Assembly (NCBI RefSeq): GCF_016458235.1
Contig: NZ_JAEMHK010000006.1
Span: 1 to 64,000, forward strand
DNA length: 64,000 nt
Origin: Geomonas propionica
Lineage (GTDB): Bacteria; Desulfobacterota; Desulfuromonadia; Geobacterales; Geobacteraceae
Direction of reading: 5' to 3'
The position numbers were made by a program, and so were the translations under genes. Positions within the stretch are counted from its first letter, which is position 1. Each line of letters starts with the position of its first letter. This document shows, piece after piece, positions 35,052 to 45,343 of the stretch. The notes beneath the pieces are model-generated. The model did not search any database. It saw only the letters and a list, made by a program, of their open reading frames with translations, and was not told the DNA's origin.

Positions 35052-35810
35052 TCACCCCATGCGGTTCAAAAGGCGCAACAGTCCGTCGAGGATGGTGACC
35101 GGGTGGGGCGGGCATCCCGGAATGTAGAGGTCGACCGGCAACAGGCCGTCCACCCCGTCGTTGGCCGCGGGGGAGCCGATGAAGGGGCCGCCGTTGATGG
35201 CGCAGGCGCCGCAGGCCACCACGAGCTTCGGGGCGGGGATGGCCTGGTAGGTCTGCAGCAGCGCCTCGCGCATGTTCTCGGTGACCGGGCCGGTGACCCA
35301 GAGGGCGTCGGCGTGGCGCGGGCTGGCGACGAACTGCAGCCCGAAGCGCCCCATGTCCCAGCCGATGGTGGAGAGGACGTTGCTGTCGGCCTCGCAGGCA
35401 TTGCAACCGCCGGCAACCACGGAGCGGAATTTAAGCGAGCGGCCGAACAGGGCCAGCATCTTTTTATCGAGCGCCTGGGCCAGCCTGCGCTCCTCCCCAT
35501 CCCGCACCACCAGGTCCTCGCGACGGTTCACGGCGAGGCGCGGGTCGTTGCCGTAGGAGATGGCGCCACTCGGGCAGGCGTCGGCGCACTCGGCGCAGAA
35601 CAGGCACTTGCCCAGGTCCACGGCGAGCCCGTCTTTACACCCCACCGCCCCCACCGGGCAGGCGTCGGCGCAGAGACGGCAGTCGGGAGGGCAGAGAGAG
35701 CTTTTCAGCTCAGGGTAGCCGCGGAAGCGCTCCGGCAACGGCAGCGGCTCCTTCGGGTACGCCATGGTGCGGTGCCCCTGCTTGATGCGGGCGAGGATGG
35801 CCTTGATCAT
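35052..35810 (-). CDS. Ehr small subunit: ferredoxin domain fused to NuoB/HyfI-like domain
   Basis: 252 residues. Residues 35-95 carry two [4Fe-4S] ferredoxin motifs (CPPDCRLCADACPVGAVGC and CLFCAECADACPSGA). Residues 125-250 match the NuoB/hydrogenase small subunit with N2-type cluster cysteines in GGCNACEADS, ACGACAINGG and IPGCPPHP. In Ehr/Mbh/FHL-like complexes this subunit passes electrons to the large subunit. The fusion replaces a separate NuoI/HyfH protein. Last gene of the six-gene unit, 21 bases after the large subunit. Confidence 0.85.
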   Translation of the reverse strand: MIKAILARIKQGHRTMAYPKEPLPLPERFRGYPELKSSLCPPDCRLCADACPVGAVGCKDGLAVDLGKCLFCAECADACPSGAISYGNDPRLAVNRREDLVVRDGEERRLAQALDKKMLALFGRSLKFRSVVAGGCNACEADSNVLSTIGWDMGRFGLQFVASPRHADALWVTGPVTENMREALLQTYQAIPAPKLVVACGACAINGGPFIGSPAANDGVDGLLPVDLYIPGCPPHPVTILDGLLRLLNRMG

Positions 35811-35831
35811 GATGCGACTCCTGTCGATCCC

Positions 35832-37339
35832 CTACAGGTCGAACCCGCAGTAGGAAAGGTTGAAGCTCTTGTTGCACAGCGGGAAGTCCGAGATCTGCCC
35901 GCCACGGAGCGCCAGCGCGAGACCGGTCCAGTTGTGGAAGGAGGGGTCGGTCACCTTGTAGCGCTGGAAATCCCCCTTGGCGTCGGTCACCGCCACGTGG
36001 CAGATCTCGCCGCGCCACCCTTCGGTGAGCGCCACAGCGAGTTGGTCCCCCGCCACCTCGCGCACCGGGTTGGCCACGGCGACCCCGGGAAGCTGGGAAA
36101 GCTGTTCCTCGATGAAGTCGAGTGACTTCTCGATCTCCAGCCAGCGCACCAGGGTCCGTGCGTAGACGTCGCCGCTCTTCGCGGTCTCCACCGGGATCTG
36201 GCTCATGCTGTAGATGCCGAAGGGGTGATCGCGGCGGATGTCGCGGTTCAGGCCGCTGGCGCGGGCGGCGGGTCCCACCAGCCCGAGATCGATGGCGGTC
36301 TGCTCACTCACCACCCCGGTCCCCTCCAGCCTTGCCAGCACGGACGGCGCGTCCCAGAGGAGATCGACGGCGTTACTCACCTCGTCGCGGGCCACCTTGA
36401 TCCGGTCGGACAGCTGCCGCGCCCCGGCACCGTCCAGGTCGAAGCGCACCCCGCCCGGCAGAACCAGGTCGCGGCCGAAACGGCTGCCGCAGATCCCCGC
36501 GGTCATGTTGAGGAAGTCGCCGCGGATCCTGCCGCAGAAGGAGGCGGTGGGTAGGTAACCGACGTCGCCTGCGATGGCGCCCAGGTCGCCGGTGTGGTTC
36601 GCCAACCGCTCCAGCTCGAGGGCGATGCCGCGCACCGCCTGGGCCCGGGCCGGCACCCGCGTCTCGGAGAGCGCCTCGACGATCATGGCGTAGGCTGTGC
36701 CGTGGCCGATGCTGGTGTCACCCGCCACGGTCTCCATCAGCTTGCGTTTGCGCTCGTCCGGGCGTCCCAGCATCATCCGCTCGACGCCCCGGTGCTGGTA
36801 GCCGAGCGAGATTTCCAGGTGCATCACCTCTTCGCCGAAGCACTGGAAGCGGAAATGTCCAGGCTCGATGATGCCGGCGTGCACCGGCCCCACCGCCACC
36901 TCGTGCACCTCCTCCCCTTCCACCCGGTAGAAATCCATGACGCCGATGATGGGCGGGGGGGCGGGAATGTCACCGGGGAGGGATCCGAAGGCCGGCGCGA
37001 AGCGGACCGGCTTGGGCCAGGGATGCCCCTCCAGGTTCAAGTAGAACTGCTCGGCGATCTCGCGCTCGAAAAGGTGCAGCTGCGGCGCGTCAGCTACCAG
37101 CGAGTAGAAGCTCTTGCCGGTGATCAGGGTGCTCATGACGCCGATGGAAGCGTGGGTCTTGAAGGAAAGGAGGCAGAACAGGCACACCCCCTCCTCCTCC
37201 TGCATGCCGAAGTAGGAGACCACGCGCCAGCCGCCGGCGAGGGCGGAGAGTAGAGACTGGGCGAAGCGCTCGGGCGCGTGGCGCGGGATCTCGTGGCGCG
37301 ACAAGACGCCGCCGTTCTGGGTGAAGACCAGGGCCGGGC

Positions 37340-37343
<4 letters not shown>
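35832..37343 (-). CDS. Ehr large subunit: NuoCD/HyfG-like without nickel-site cysteines
   Basis: 503 residues. N-terminal 130 residues resemble NuoC/HyfG-N (SLVADAPQLHLFEREIAEQFYLNLEGHPWPKPVRF); the rest resembles NuoD/HycE (GPVHAGIIEPGHFRF, LEISLGYQHRGVERMM, QAVRGIALELERLANHTGDLG). Where hydrogenases have RICGIC, this protein reads VAGDTSIGHG: both cysteines are missing. The C-terminal DPCxxC is replaced by LCNKSFNLSYCGFDL. So it should not hold a NiFe centre and is not a hydrogenase; it fits the Ehr (energy-converting hydrogenase-related) class. Reaction unknown. Overlaps the upstream antiporter-like gene as ATGA. Confidence 0.87.
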
Positions 37344-38773
<1,430 letters not shown>

Positions 38774-38777
38774 GTCG

Positions 38778-39419
38778 CTAATCCTCCCTCAGCGCGGAAA
38801 GTCTCGAGGTGTCGATGCTCGAGAACTCGCGGCTGATGTGGTTGATGACGATCCCCATCACGAAGATGCCGACCAGGAGGTCGAGGAGCGCCCCCGCCTC
38901 CACCATGACAGGCATGGCGTCGGCCAAAAGGAGGCCGAACAGGAAGATGCCGTTCTCCATGAGCAGATAACCGAGCACCTGCGAGATCGCCTTGCGTCTC
39001 CCCATGAGCACCAGGAAGCCGCTCATGAGGGTGGCGGCCGCGGCCGGGACGATCAGGAGCCCCTCGTGCTCCGGGGCGAGCGGGAGCCTGGCGGCGAAGA
39101 TGAAGGCCAGCGAGGTGAAGAGCGCCCCCAGCACCAGCGACGGGATGTAGCCGATGAAGGGGGAGAACTCGCGCTCGATCTCCGCTTTCTTGATGGCCCG
39201 GATGATCAGCACCGGGATCAGCCCCCCCTTGACCAGGATGATGCTCACTACGATGAAGCTGACGTGCCAGGAGAAAGGATGCACCAGCGCCGGGAGCGTC
39301 CCGAGCAGTACCCCCTGCACCGCCACGCAGCGCACCGAGAAGGCGAGCCGGCTGGTGCCAAGGACGGCGAAGTTGATCAAAAGACAGAGAACCAGCAACT
39401 GGTCGGCCAAGGAATTCAT
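38778..39419 (-). CDS. Ehr membrane subunit (HyfE/NuoK-like)
   Basis: 213 residues with six or seven hydrophobic helices. HyfE landmarks: LSFIVVSIILVKGGLIPVLI type stretch near the middle N-terminus, and LGYLLMENGIFLFGLLLADAMPVMVEAGALLDLLVGIFVMG cut over helices, containing the conserved glutamate pair of the NuoK-like region. The C-terminal tail (INHISREFSSIDTSRLSALRED) matches HyfE tails. Part of the ion channel that links the redox arm to antiporter-like subunits. Confidence 0.85.
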   Translation of the reverse strand: MNSLADQLLVLCLLINFAVLGTSRLAFSVRCVAVQGVLLGTLPALVHPFSWHVSFIVVSIILVKGGLIPVLIIRAIKKAEIEREFSPFIGYIPSLVLGALFTSLAFIFAARLPLAPEHEGLLIVPAAAATLMSGFLVLMGRRKAISQVLGYLLMENGIFLFGLLLADAMPVMVEAGALLDLLVGIFVMGIVINHISREFSSIDTSRLSALRED

Positions 39420-39423
39420 GTGG

Positions 39424-40338
39424 TCACCTCACAACCAGAACCAGGGAGAATGCGGTCAGGATCAAGGCCGCGACCAGGAGTTGCGGCACGCGGATCAGCC
39501 TCAGGCGCGCCATCACTGACTCCACCACCCCGATGGCGACGGCGAGAAGCAGCATCCCCGCCGCGAACACCACCCAGTCCAGGTAGGCGTTCCCCGAGGC
39601 AAACGGCAGGGCGATGTTCACGAAGAGCGCGCCCAGAAGATAGAGCTTCAGCGCGGCGCCGTAGAGGACGCAGCTGAAATAGGGGCCGCTATGGTCCAGC
39701 ACCATCACCTCGTGGATCATGGTGAGTTCCAGGTGGGTGTTGGGGTCGTCGAACGGGATGCGGCAGTTCTCCGCGAGGAGCACCACGAAGAGCCCCGCCA
39801 AGAGCAGGATCAGCGAGGCACCGGTTGCCATCCAGACCGGGAGCGTCACGTGGTGCAGCATCGGCGTCAGGCTCATGGTGCCGGAGAGCCGGGTCAGAGT
39901 GATCAAGGCGAAGAAGAGGGTCGGCTCGGCCAGGCAGGAGAAGCTCACCTCGCGGGCCGCCCCCATCCCCTCGAAGCTGGAGGCGGTGTCGAGCGCCGCG
40001 GTGGTGGTGAAGAAACGCCCCAGGGCGAAGAGGTAGGCGAACAGGATCATGTCCCCCTCGAAGGAGACCGGCGCTGGGTGTTTGCCCAGCGGCACCAGGA
40101 GCGCCGCGAACAGGGTGGCGGCGAGGGTCACCACCGGCCCGGCGCGGAAGATCCAGGTGGTGCTGTCGGAGAGGACGATCCCCTTTTTCATGAGCCTTGC
40201 CAGGTCGTAGTAGGGCTGCAGGAACGGGGCGCCGACCCGCCCGGCGAAGGCCGCCTTGGTCTTGCCGATCACCCCCAGTAACAGCGGGGGCATGGCGAGC
40301 ACCAGCACCACGTGGAAGATTGTGTCGATCATGTCCAA
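39424..40338 (-). CDS. Ehr quinone/ion-channel subunit (HyfC/NuoH-like)
   Basis: 304 residues, eight transmembrane helices. NuoH family signatures: GVIGKTKAAFAGRVGAPFLQPYYDLARLMKKG near the N-terminus, and AENCRIPFDDPNTHLELTMIHE (the conserved acidic loop E-x-x-R-x-P-F-D) near residue 190. This subunit joins the soluble redox module to the proton channel. It sits between the HyfB-like and HyfE-like genes, in the usual order. Confidence 0.88.
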   Translation of the reverse strand: MDMIDTIFHVVLVLAMPPLLLGVIGKTKAAFAGRVGAPFLQPYYDLARLMKKGIVLSDSTTWIFRAGPVVTLAATLFAALLVPLGKHPAPVSFEGDMILFAYLFALGRFFTTTAALDTASSFEGMGAAREVSFSCLAEPTLFFALITLTRLSGTMSLTPMLHHVTLPVWMATGASLILLLAGLFVVLLAENCRIPFDDPNTHLELTMIHEVMVLDHSGPYFSCVLYGAALKLYLLGALFVNIALPFASGNAYLDWVVFAAGMLLLAVAIGVVESVMARLRLIRVPQLLVAALILTAFSLVLVVR

Positions 40339-40351
40339 CTCCTGTGCCTCT

Positions 40352-42328
40352 CTATTGCACCCACAACAAAAGCAGCATCAGCGTCACGAAGATATAGAGA
40401 ATATAAATCTGCACCTCGCCGTGCTGCAGCCTCCGGACGAAGGCGCAGCCGACGCCGACGACGTTCAGGACCGGCAGCACCACGCGGTGCAGCAGGGTCT
40501 CTTCGGGGTGGTAGCTCAACCGCACCGCGGCCGGGGTGAGGCCGGTCACGGCCCCCATGGTGATCCGGGTGCGGATCAACGACCCCGAAAGAGAGGAAAA
40601 GAGGGCGCCGAACGAGCTGCCGGTGTATTGGATGCGCGGCGACGGCCGGAGGTAGCCGCAGCCCCAGGTGGGGGCGGAGACGGCGCTCCCCCTGGTCTTT
40701 AGGTGCAGGAACAGGAACAAAAGGGCCGCCAGGCAGATGACGCTACCCCCGGCCAGCGCGAACCAGAGCGGCGCGATCGGGAGGACGGCGGCATGAGCCA
40801 GGTCAGGGGAGAACCCCCGGATAGCGGGCCGCACCAGGGCCAGGAAAAGTTGCGGGAAAAGGCCACCGACGAGGGCGAGAGAGGCCAGGAGGGCCATGGG
40901 GGCCAGCATGGTCCCGGTCGCCTCGTGGGCACCGGCAGCTTCCGCCGTGCGCGGCGCCCCTAAAAAGGCGATGCCGTAGAGCTTCACGAAGGCGATCACG
41001 GCGACGCCCCCCACCAGGGCCAACACCGGCGCCCCCAGGGCCACGAAGGGCTGCCCGGCCCGCGCCTCTCCGAAGAAACCAAGGTAGAGGAGCATCTCGC
41101 TGGCGAAGCCGTTGAAGGGGGGGAGGCCGCAGATGGCGATCGCGCCGCACAGGGTGAAGAAGGCGGTATAGGGAAGGCGGCGCGCCAGCCCCCCCATTCG
41201 GTCCAGGTCGCGGGTGCCGGCGGCATGCATGACGCTGCCGGCACAGAAGAAGAGTAGCGGTTTGAAAATGGCGTGGTTCAGCACGTGAAAGAGCGCGCCG
41301 GCCAGTCCCAGGAAGGCGAGTCGCTGGTTGCCGGTCCCCTGCCCCACAAGGAACATGCCGATACCGGCGCAGATGATGCCCAGGTTCTCGATGCTGCTGT
41401 AGGCCAAGAGCCGCTTGATGTCCTTCTGAGCCGAGGCGACGCAGATCCCCATCACTGCCGAGGTGAGCCCCGCGGCCGTGAGCACTGCGCCCCACCAGAG
41501 CGGACGCTCAGGGAAGAACGAGATCACGCGCAGGACACCGTAAATGCCGACCTTCAGCATGACCCCGGAGAGCACCGCCGAGACGTGGCTCGGTGCGTTG
41601 GCGTGGGCCGACGGGAGCCACAGGTGCAGCGGCATGAGACCCGCCTTGGAGCCGAAGCCGGCCAGGGCCAGGAGGAAGAGCGTACCGGCCAGTCCCGCAC
41701 CGACGGCAAGCGAACCGGCGGGGGGAAACCCGAAGCCGCCGGTAATCATGAACAGCGAGGCGAACAGCAACAGGAGCGCGGCGCCACCCAGGTGGCTTGC
41801 CACCAGGTAGACCGTCCCCGCGCTACGCACCTCCGCCTCGCGGTGCTCCGCGACCAGCAGGAAGTAGCCGGAGAGCGCCATGATTTCCCACGACATCATG
41901 AACAGCGCGCCGTTGCGGGCCACCACCACCAGCGCCATGGCGCACGCCAGGATGCCGTAGAAAAAGGTGACGCTTCTTTGGGAACTGTGCGAGGCGGTGG
42001 GCCAGTAACCGAGGGCGTAAAGGGAGCCGGCGGGGAACACCAAAAAGATGGGGATCAGAAAGAATAAAGAGAGAGGGTCGAGGGCGACTTCGCAGGGGCC
42101 GAAGGGGAGATTCCAGTTCAAGAGAAAGCTTGCTTCTCCTCCACCCAGCAAGAGGTAGAGAAGAGACGGCAGCGCGAGGAGAGAACTCGTCAGAGCGGCT
42201 ACCGCGGCCAGCCGTTGTCCGAGCGTCCCGTCCCGAAACACGAGACCGGGGAGCCCCGAGCAGCCGGCTAAAGCTATTGCGCAAAGGACCAAGGAAGCCG
42301 GGTCCCGCATCATGTCAAAAAACAACAT
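40352..42328 (-). CDS. Ehr antiporter-like subunit (HyfB/NuoL-like), copy 1
   Basis: 658 residues with about sixteen transmembrane helices. NuoL/HyfB motifs: MMSWEIMALSGYFLLVAEHRE (TM5 glutamate), FGSKAGLMPLHLWLPSAHANAPSHVSAVLSGVMLK (TM7-8), LLAYSSIENLGIICAG, NHAIFKPLLFFCAGSVMHAAGTRDLDRMGG. The C-terminus has the hallmark APTWGCGYLRPSPRIQYTGSSFG and ends in the EVQIYILYIFVTLML helix. First gene of the Ehr unit. A second, clearly paralogous copy lies at 45344-47344. Confidence 0.9.
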   Translation of the reverse strand: MLFFDMMRDPASLVLCAIALAGCSGLPGLVFRDGTLGQRLAAVAALTSSLLALPSLLYLLLGGGEASFLLNWNLPFGPCEVALDPLSLFFLIPIFLVFPAGSLYALGYWPTASHSSQRSVTFFYGILACAMALVVVARNGALFMMSWEIMALSGYFLLVAEHREAEVRSAGTVYLVASHLGGAALLLLFASLFMITGGFGFPPAGSLAVGAGLAGTLFLLALAGFGSKAGLMPLHLWLPSAHANAPSHVSAVLSGVMLKVGIYGVLRVISFFPERPLWWGAVLTAAGLTSAVMGICVASAQKDIKRLLAYSSIENLGIICAGIGMFLVGQGTGNQRLAFLGLAGALFHVLNHAIFKPLLFFCAGSVMHAAGTRDLDRMGGLARRLPYTAFFTLCGAIAICGLPPFNGFASEMLLYLGFFGEARAGQPFVALGAPVLALVGGVAVIAFVKLYGIAFLGAPRTAEAAGAHEATGTMLAPMALLASLALVGGLFPQLFLALVRPAIRGFSPDLAHAAVLPIAPLWFALAGGSVICLAALLFLFLHLKTRGSAVSAPTWGCGYLRPSPRIQYTGSSFGALFSSLSGSLIRTRITMGAVTGLTPAAVRLSYHPEETLLHRVVLPVLNVVGVGCAFVRRLQHGEVQIYILYIFVTLMLLLLWVQ

Positions 42329-42731
42329 AACCCACCCTTTCGAACCAGGAACGGATCGTCATCTGCCCATCGAGTTTCAACCTCCAACGCAACCGGGGAT
42401 GCCGGTGCCGCGGAAGGGGAGCAAAGCTGCCAGACCTGCCGCTTTTCCCTTTAACTGTAGCGAGTTGGTGCCGATACTGTTTACAGGGAGCGACAGGGAA
42501 CCAACCATACTCCCTGAGAAAAGATTTGTCAAAAAAAGATTTGGAATGTCACAAGGATGGCCGATAAAACAACAATAGTGCAAAGCTTTCTTGTTTTCAA
42601 GCGGGGTGCCGTTATCATTAAAAGCATACATCGGTTTTGTTACGAACATTGTTATAGGAAAAGGAGCGGCCGCAGTTTCGTGGCGAGCGCTGTCGCAAAT
42701 CGTTACTTTTTTGGATGAAAGGAGGGAGGCT
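42329..42731. other. Divergent intergenic region, 403 bases
   Basis: Separates the Ehr unit (minus) from the cytochrome/Fe-S/NrfD trio (plus). AT-rich on the trio side (for example TTGTTACGAACATTGTTATAGG at about 42636-42660) but I cannot settle on one promoter. No supported ORF, so both transcripts must start here and could share regulation. Confidence 0.55.
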
Positions 42732-43208
42732 GTGAAGAGTCATGTTTGGCGCCCGCTATTCGTGGTGCTGGTGATCATCGCCCTGGTGCTGGTGGCGCGC
42801 AAATTCCTGGTCCCCGCGGATTTCGGAATCGGCGCCAGGGGGTACATGTACGGCTGGCACCGCGCCGGCAACGAGCAGCAGTGGAAAGATATGAAGGTCA
42901 AGTATAAGACCGCTGCCTTCTGCAAAGATTGCCATCCCGACAAGTACGACGAGATGAAGGAGTCGCCGCACCGCAACATCAACTGCGAGAACTGCCACGG
43001 CCCCGCCTTGAATCATCCGGACGACCCCAAGTCGCTGACCATCGACCGCAGTCGCGAACTCTGCGCACGCTGTCACACCCGCCTCCCCTACCCCAACAGC
43101 GGCCGCGGCGTGATGAAGGGGATCGATCCCAAGACCCACAACGTCGGCCTGGACTGCGTCACCTGCCATTGGCCGCACGATCCCAGGAAGGAGGGGCACA
43201 AGAAATGA
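42732..43208 (+). CDS. Membrane-anchored tetraheme cytochrome c
   Basis: 158 residues. N-terminal hydrophobic anchor (LFVVLVIIALVLVARKFLV). Four CXXCH sites: CKDCH, CENCH, CARCH, CVTCH. The start is GTG at 42732, directly after GGAGGGAGG; an upstream ATG would add 47 residues with no ribosome site. With the Fe-S and NrfD genes that follow (ATGA overlap with the next) it makes a quinol:cytochrome oxidoreductase of the Geobacter Cbc type (tetraheme cytochrome + ferredoxin-like + NrfD, as in CbcSTU). Name by analogy only. Confidence 0.85.
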   Translation: MKSHVWRPLFVVLVIIALVLVARKFLVPADFGIGARGYMYGWHRAGNEQQWKDMKVKYKTAAFCKDCHPDKYDEMKESPHRNINCENCHGPALNHPDDPKSLTIDRSRELCARCHTRLPYPNSGRGVMKGIDPKTHNVGLDCVTCHWPHDPRKEGHKK

Positions 43209-43987
43209 TTTCGAGACGATCCTTCTGCAAGAAATCACTGCTCATCGCGGGCGGCCTGGCGATCCCGCTCTCCTGCCTGGAACTGTTCGATCCCAAGCGG
43301 CTCCTGGCCGAGAAGGATCAGAAGGGGCCGCGCTGGGTCTTCCTGGTCGATACCCGCAAATGCGTGGGGTGCGGCTTCTGCGTCAAAGGGTGCAAGGTTG
43401 AAAACGAAGTCCCCTACGACGCGAACGTGACCCGCACCTGGGTGGAGCGCTACGTGGTGACCAGCGACGGCAAAACCCACATCGACTCCCCCAAGGGAGC
43501 GCGCGACGGGTTCCCCAACAAGGGGATCGACATCGGGCACGGCAAACTGGAGGAGATCAAGGACGACGACATCGACAAGGCCTTCTTCGTGCCCAAGCTC
43601 TGCAACCAGTGCGACAACCCGCCCTGCGTCCAGGTCTGCCCGGTGGGAGCGACCTACCAGACCGCGGACGGGGTGGTGCTGGTCGACCGCAGTTGGTGCA
43701 TCGGCTGCGGCTACTGCATCATGGGGTGCCCCTACGGGGTGCGCTTCTTCCATCCGGTATTCCACGTCGCCGAAAAGTGCAACTTCTGCTACCACCGCAT
43801 CACCAAGGGGATGCAAACCGCCTGCGTCGACAGCTGCGCCTTCGGGGCGCGCCGGGTGGGGAACCTGAGGGACCCCGAGGACCCGGTGACCAAGATCATC
43901 ATGACCGAGCGGGTCAACGTGCTCAAGGAAGAGTACGGCACCAAGCCGCAGGTCTTTTACCTCGGCCTTTCCAAGGAGGTGAAATAG
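43205..43987 (+). CDS. Tat-exported iron-sulfur protein (NrfC/PsrB-like)
   Basis: 260 residues. Twin-arginine signal SRRSFCKKSLLIAGGLAIP. Four ferredoxin-type clusters: CVGCGFCVKGCK, CNQCDNPPCVQVCPVGA, CIGCGYCIMGCPYGVRF, and CNFCYHR with a distal CVDSCAFGAR. This is the four-cluster electron-transfer subunit of the NrfC/PsrB/HybA family and faces the periplasm. The ATG at 43205 overlaps the cytochrome stop. It would pass electrons between the NrfD quinone site and the tetraheme cytochrome. Confidence 0.9.
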   Translation: MISRRSFCKKSLLIAGGLAIPLSCLELFDPKRLLAEKDQKGPRWVFLVDTRKCVGCGFCVKGCKVENEVPYDANVTRTWVERYVVTSDGKTHIDSPKGARDGFPNKGIDIGHGKLEEIKDDDIDKAFFVPKLCNQCDNPPCVQVCPVGATYQTADGVVLVDRSWCIGCGYCIMGCPYGVRFFHPVFHVAEKCNFCYHRITKGMQTACVDSCAFGARRVGNLRDPEDPVTKIIMTERVNVLKEEYGTKPQVFYLGLSKEVK

Positions 43988-43989
43988 CC

Positions 43990-45237
43990 ATGGTGCATGG
44001 AGAAGCCTGGACCATCAAGGAGTTTTTCACCTACCCCAACGAGTACATCTACTGGACCATCCAGATCGTCATGTACCCGTTCATGACCGGCCTCGTCGCC
44101 GGCGCCTTCGTGCTCTCCTCGCTGTACCACGTCTTCGGCGTGAAGCAGTTGAAAGGGATCGCGCGCTTCTCGCTGGTGTTCTCCTTCGCGCTGCTGCCGG
44201 TCGCCATGCTGCCGCTTCTGATGCACCTGCAGCAGCCGCTGCGCGGCATCGAGGTGATGATGACGCCGCACTTCACCTCGGCCATCGCCGCCTTCGGCAT
44301 CGTGTTCAGCACCTACGGTATGATCGTCGCGTCCGAGCTCTGGTTCGTGTTCCGTAAGCACTTCGTGGAGACCGCGCTCGGGCTCAAGGCGATCGAGGGA
44401 CGCAGCGTGCTGCAGCAGGGACAGTACCTCTTGTTCAGCGTGCTGACGCTCGGCGCTTATGACATCTCCCACGAGGCGATCGAGGCGGACGAGCGGGCGG
44501 TGAAGAAGCTCGCCGCCGCCGGCATCCCGGTCGCCTGCTTCCTGCACGGCTACGCCGGTTTCATCTTCGGCTCGGTCAAGGCGAACGCGCTTTGGATGAC
44601 GCCGCTCATGCCGGTCATCTTCATCTGTTCCGCGGTCGTTTCCGGCATCGCCCTCTGCATTCTGACCTACATCCTCACCATGGAAATCAGGAAGCAGCTG
44701 GCGCGTCGGCACCGGCTCGCCCACCCCGAGCTTCCCTCCATGGAGGAGTTGAAGAGCGCCGAGGCACACGTAGTGGCGATGACCTCGCGCTACCTGCTCA
44801 TGTTCATGGTGGCGGCCATCACGTTGGAACTTTTGGACCTCATCTTCAGGGGCTACACCGCGGTGAAATCGTGGGACATCCTGAGGAGCGTCATCTACGA
44901 GCGGGACTTCGTGAACATCTTCGTGGTGCAGTACGGGCTGGGGAACCTGGTTCCCTTCGTGCTGTTCCTGATCCCGGGACTGACCATTCGCCGCGCCGCC
45001 GTGGGAAGCGCGCTGGTGCTGCTGGGGGTCTTCATGATGCGCTGGAACGTCGTCATCGGCGGGCAGGCCTTCTCGTCGTCGTTCTCGGGGTTCATGCACT
45101 ACGTCATGCCACTGTGGCCGGACAGCATGGAAACGCTGAAGGAGGGGCTGGTCGGCGCCCTGATCGTCGCAGGGGTTCCCTTCGGCCTCTTCTACGTGCT
45201 GAACAAGGTGATGCCGGTGTTCAAGGAAACGCATTAA
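43990..45237 (+). CDS. NrfD/PsrC-family integral membrane quinone-binding subunit
   Basis: 415 residues with nine or ten transmembrane helices and no haem motif. NrfD-family features: EYIYWTIQIVMYPFMTGLVAGAFVLSSLYHVFG at the start (the conserved acidic and glycine residues of TM1), the LMHLQQP segment, SHEAIEADERAVKKLAAAGIPVA, and a long cytoplasmic loop rich in charged residues (MEIRKQLARRHRLAHPELP). Binds menaquinone/menaquinol and anchors the Fe-S subunit. Two bases separate it from that gene. A bidirectional terminator follows. Confidence 0.9.
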   Translation: MVHGEAWTIKEFFTYPNEYIYWTIQIVMYPFMTGLVAGAFVLSSLYHVFGVKQLKGIARFSLVFSFALLPVAMLPLLMHLQQPLRGIEVMMTPHFTSAIAAFGIVFSTYGMIVASELWFVFRKHFVETALGLKAIEGRSVLQQGQYLLFSVLTLGAYDISHEAIEADERAVKKLAAAGIPVACFLHGYAGFIFGSVKANALWMTPLMPVIFICSAVVSGIALCILTYILTMEIRKQLARRHRLAHPELPSMEELKSAEAHVVAMTSRYLLMFMVAAITLELLDLIFRGYTAVKSWDILRSVIYERDFVNIFVVQYGLGNLVPFVLFLIPGLTIRRAAVGSALVLLGVFMMRWNVVIGGQAFSSSFSGFMHYVMPLWPDSMETLKEGLVGALIVAGVPFGLFYVLNKVMPVFKETH

Positions 45238-45297
45238 AAAGCGAAGGACGTTCTAGGTTCTACGTTCTGGGTTTTAGGTTCTAAAGGAAAAACAAAG

Positions 45298-45325
45298 GCG
45301 GGCGAATAACTATTCGCCCGCTTTT
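45298..45325. terminator. Bidirectional terminator
   Basis: GCGGGCGAAT (45298-45307) / ATTCGCCCGC (45312-45321), 4-base loop, TTTT on the plus side and CTTTGTTTTT on the minus side. It serves the convergent NrfD gene and the second NuoL-like gene. Confidence 0.85.
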
Positions 45326-45343
45326 CGTTCGCAAGGGAAACCG

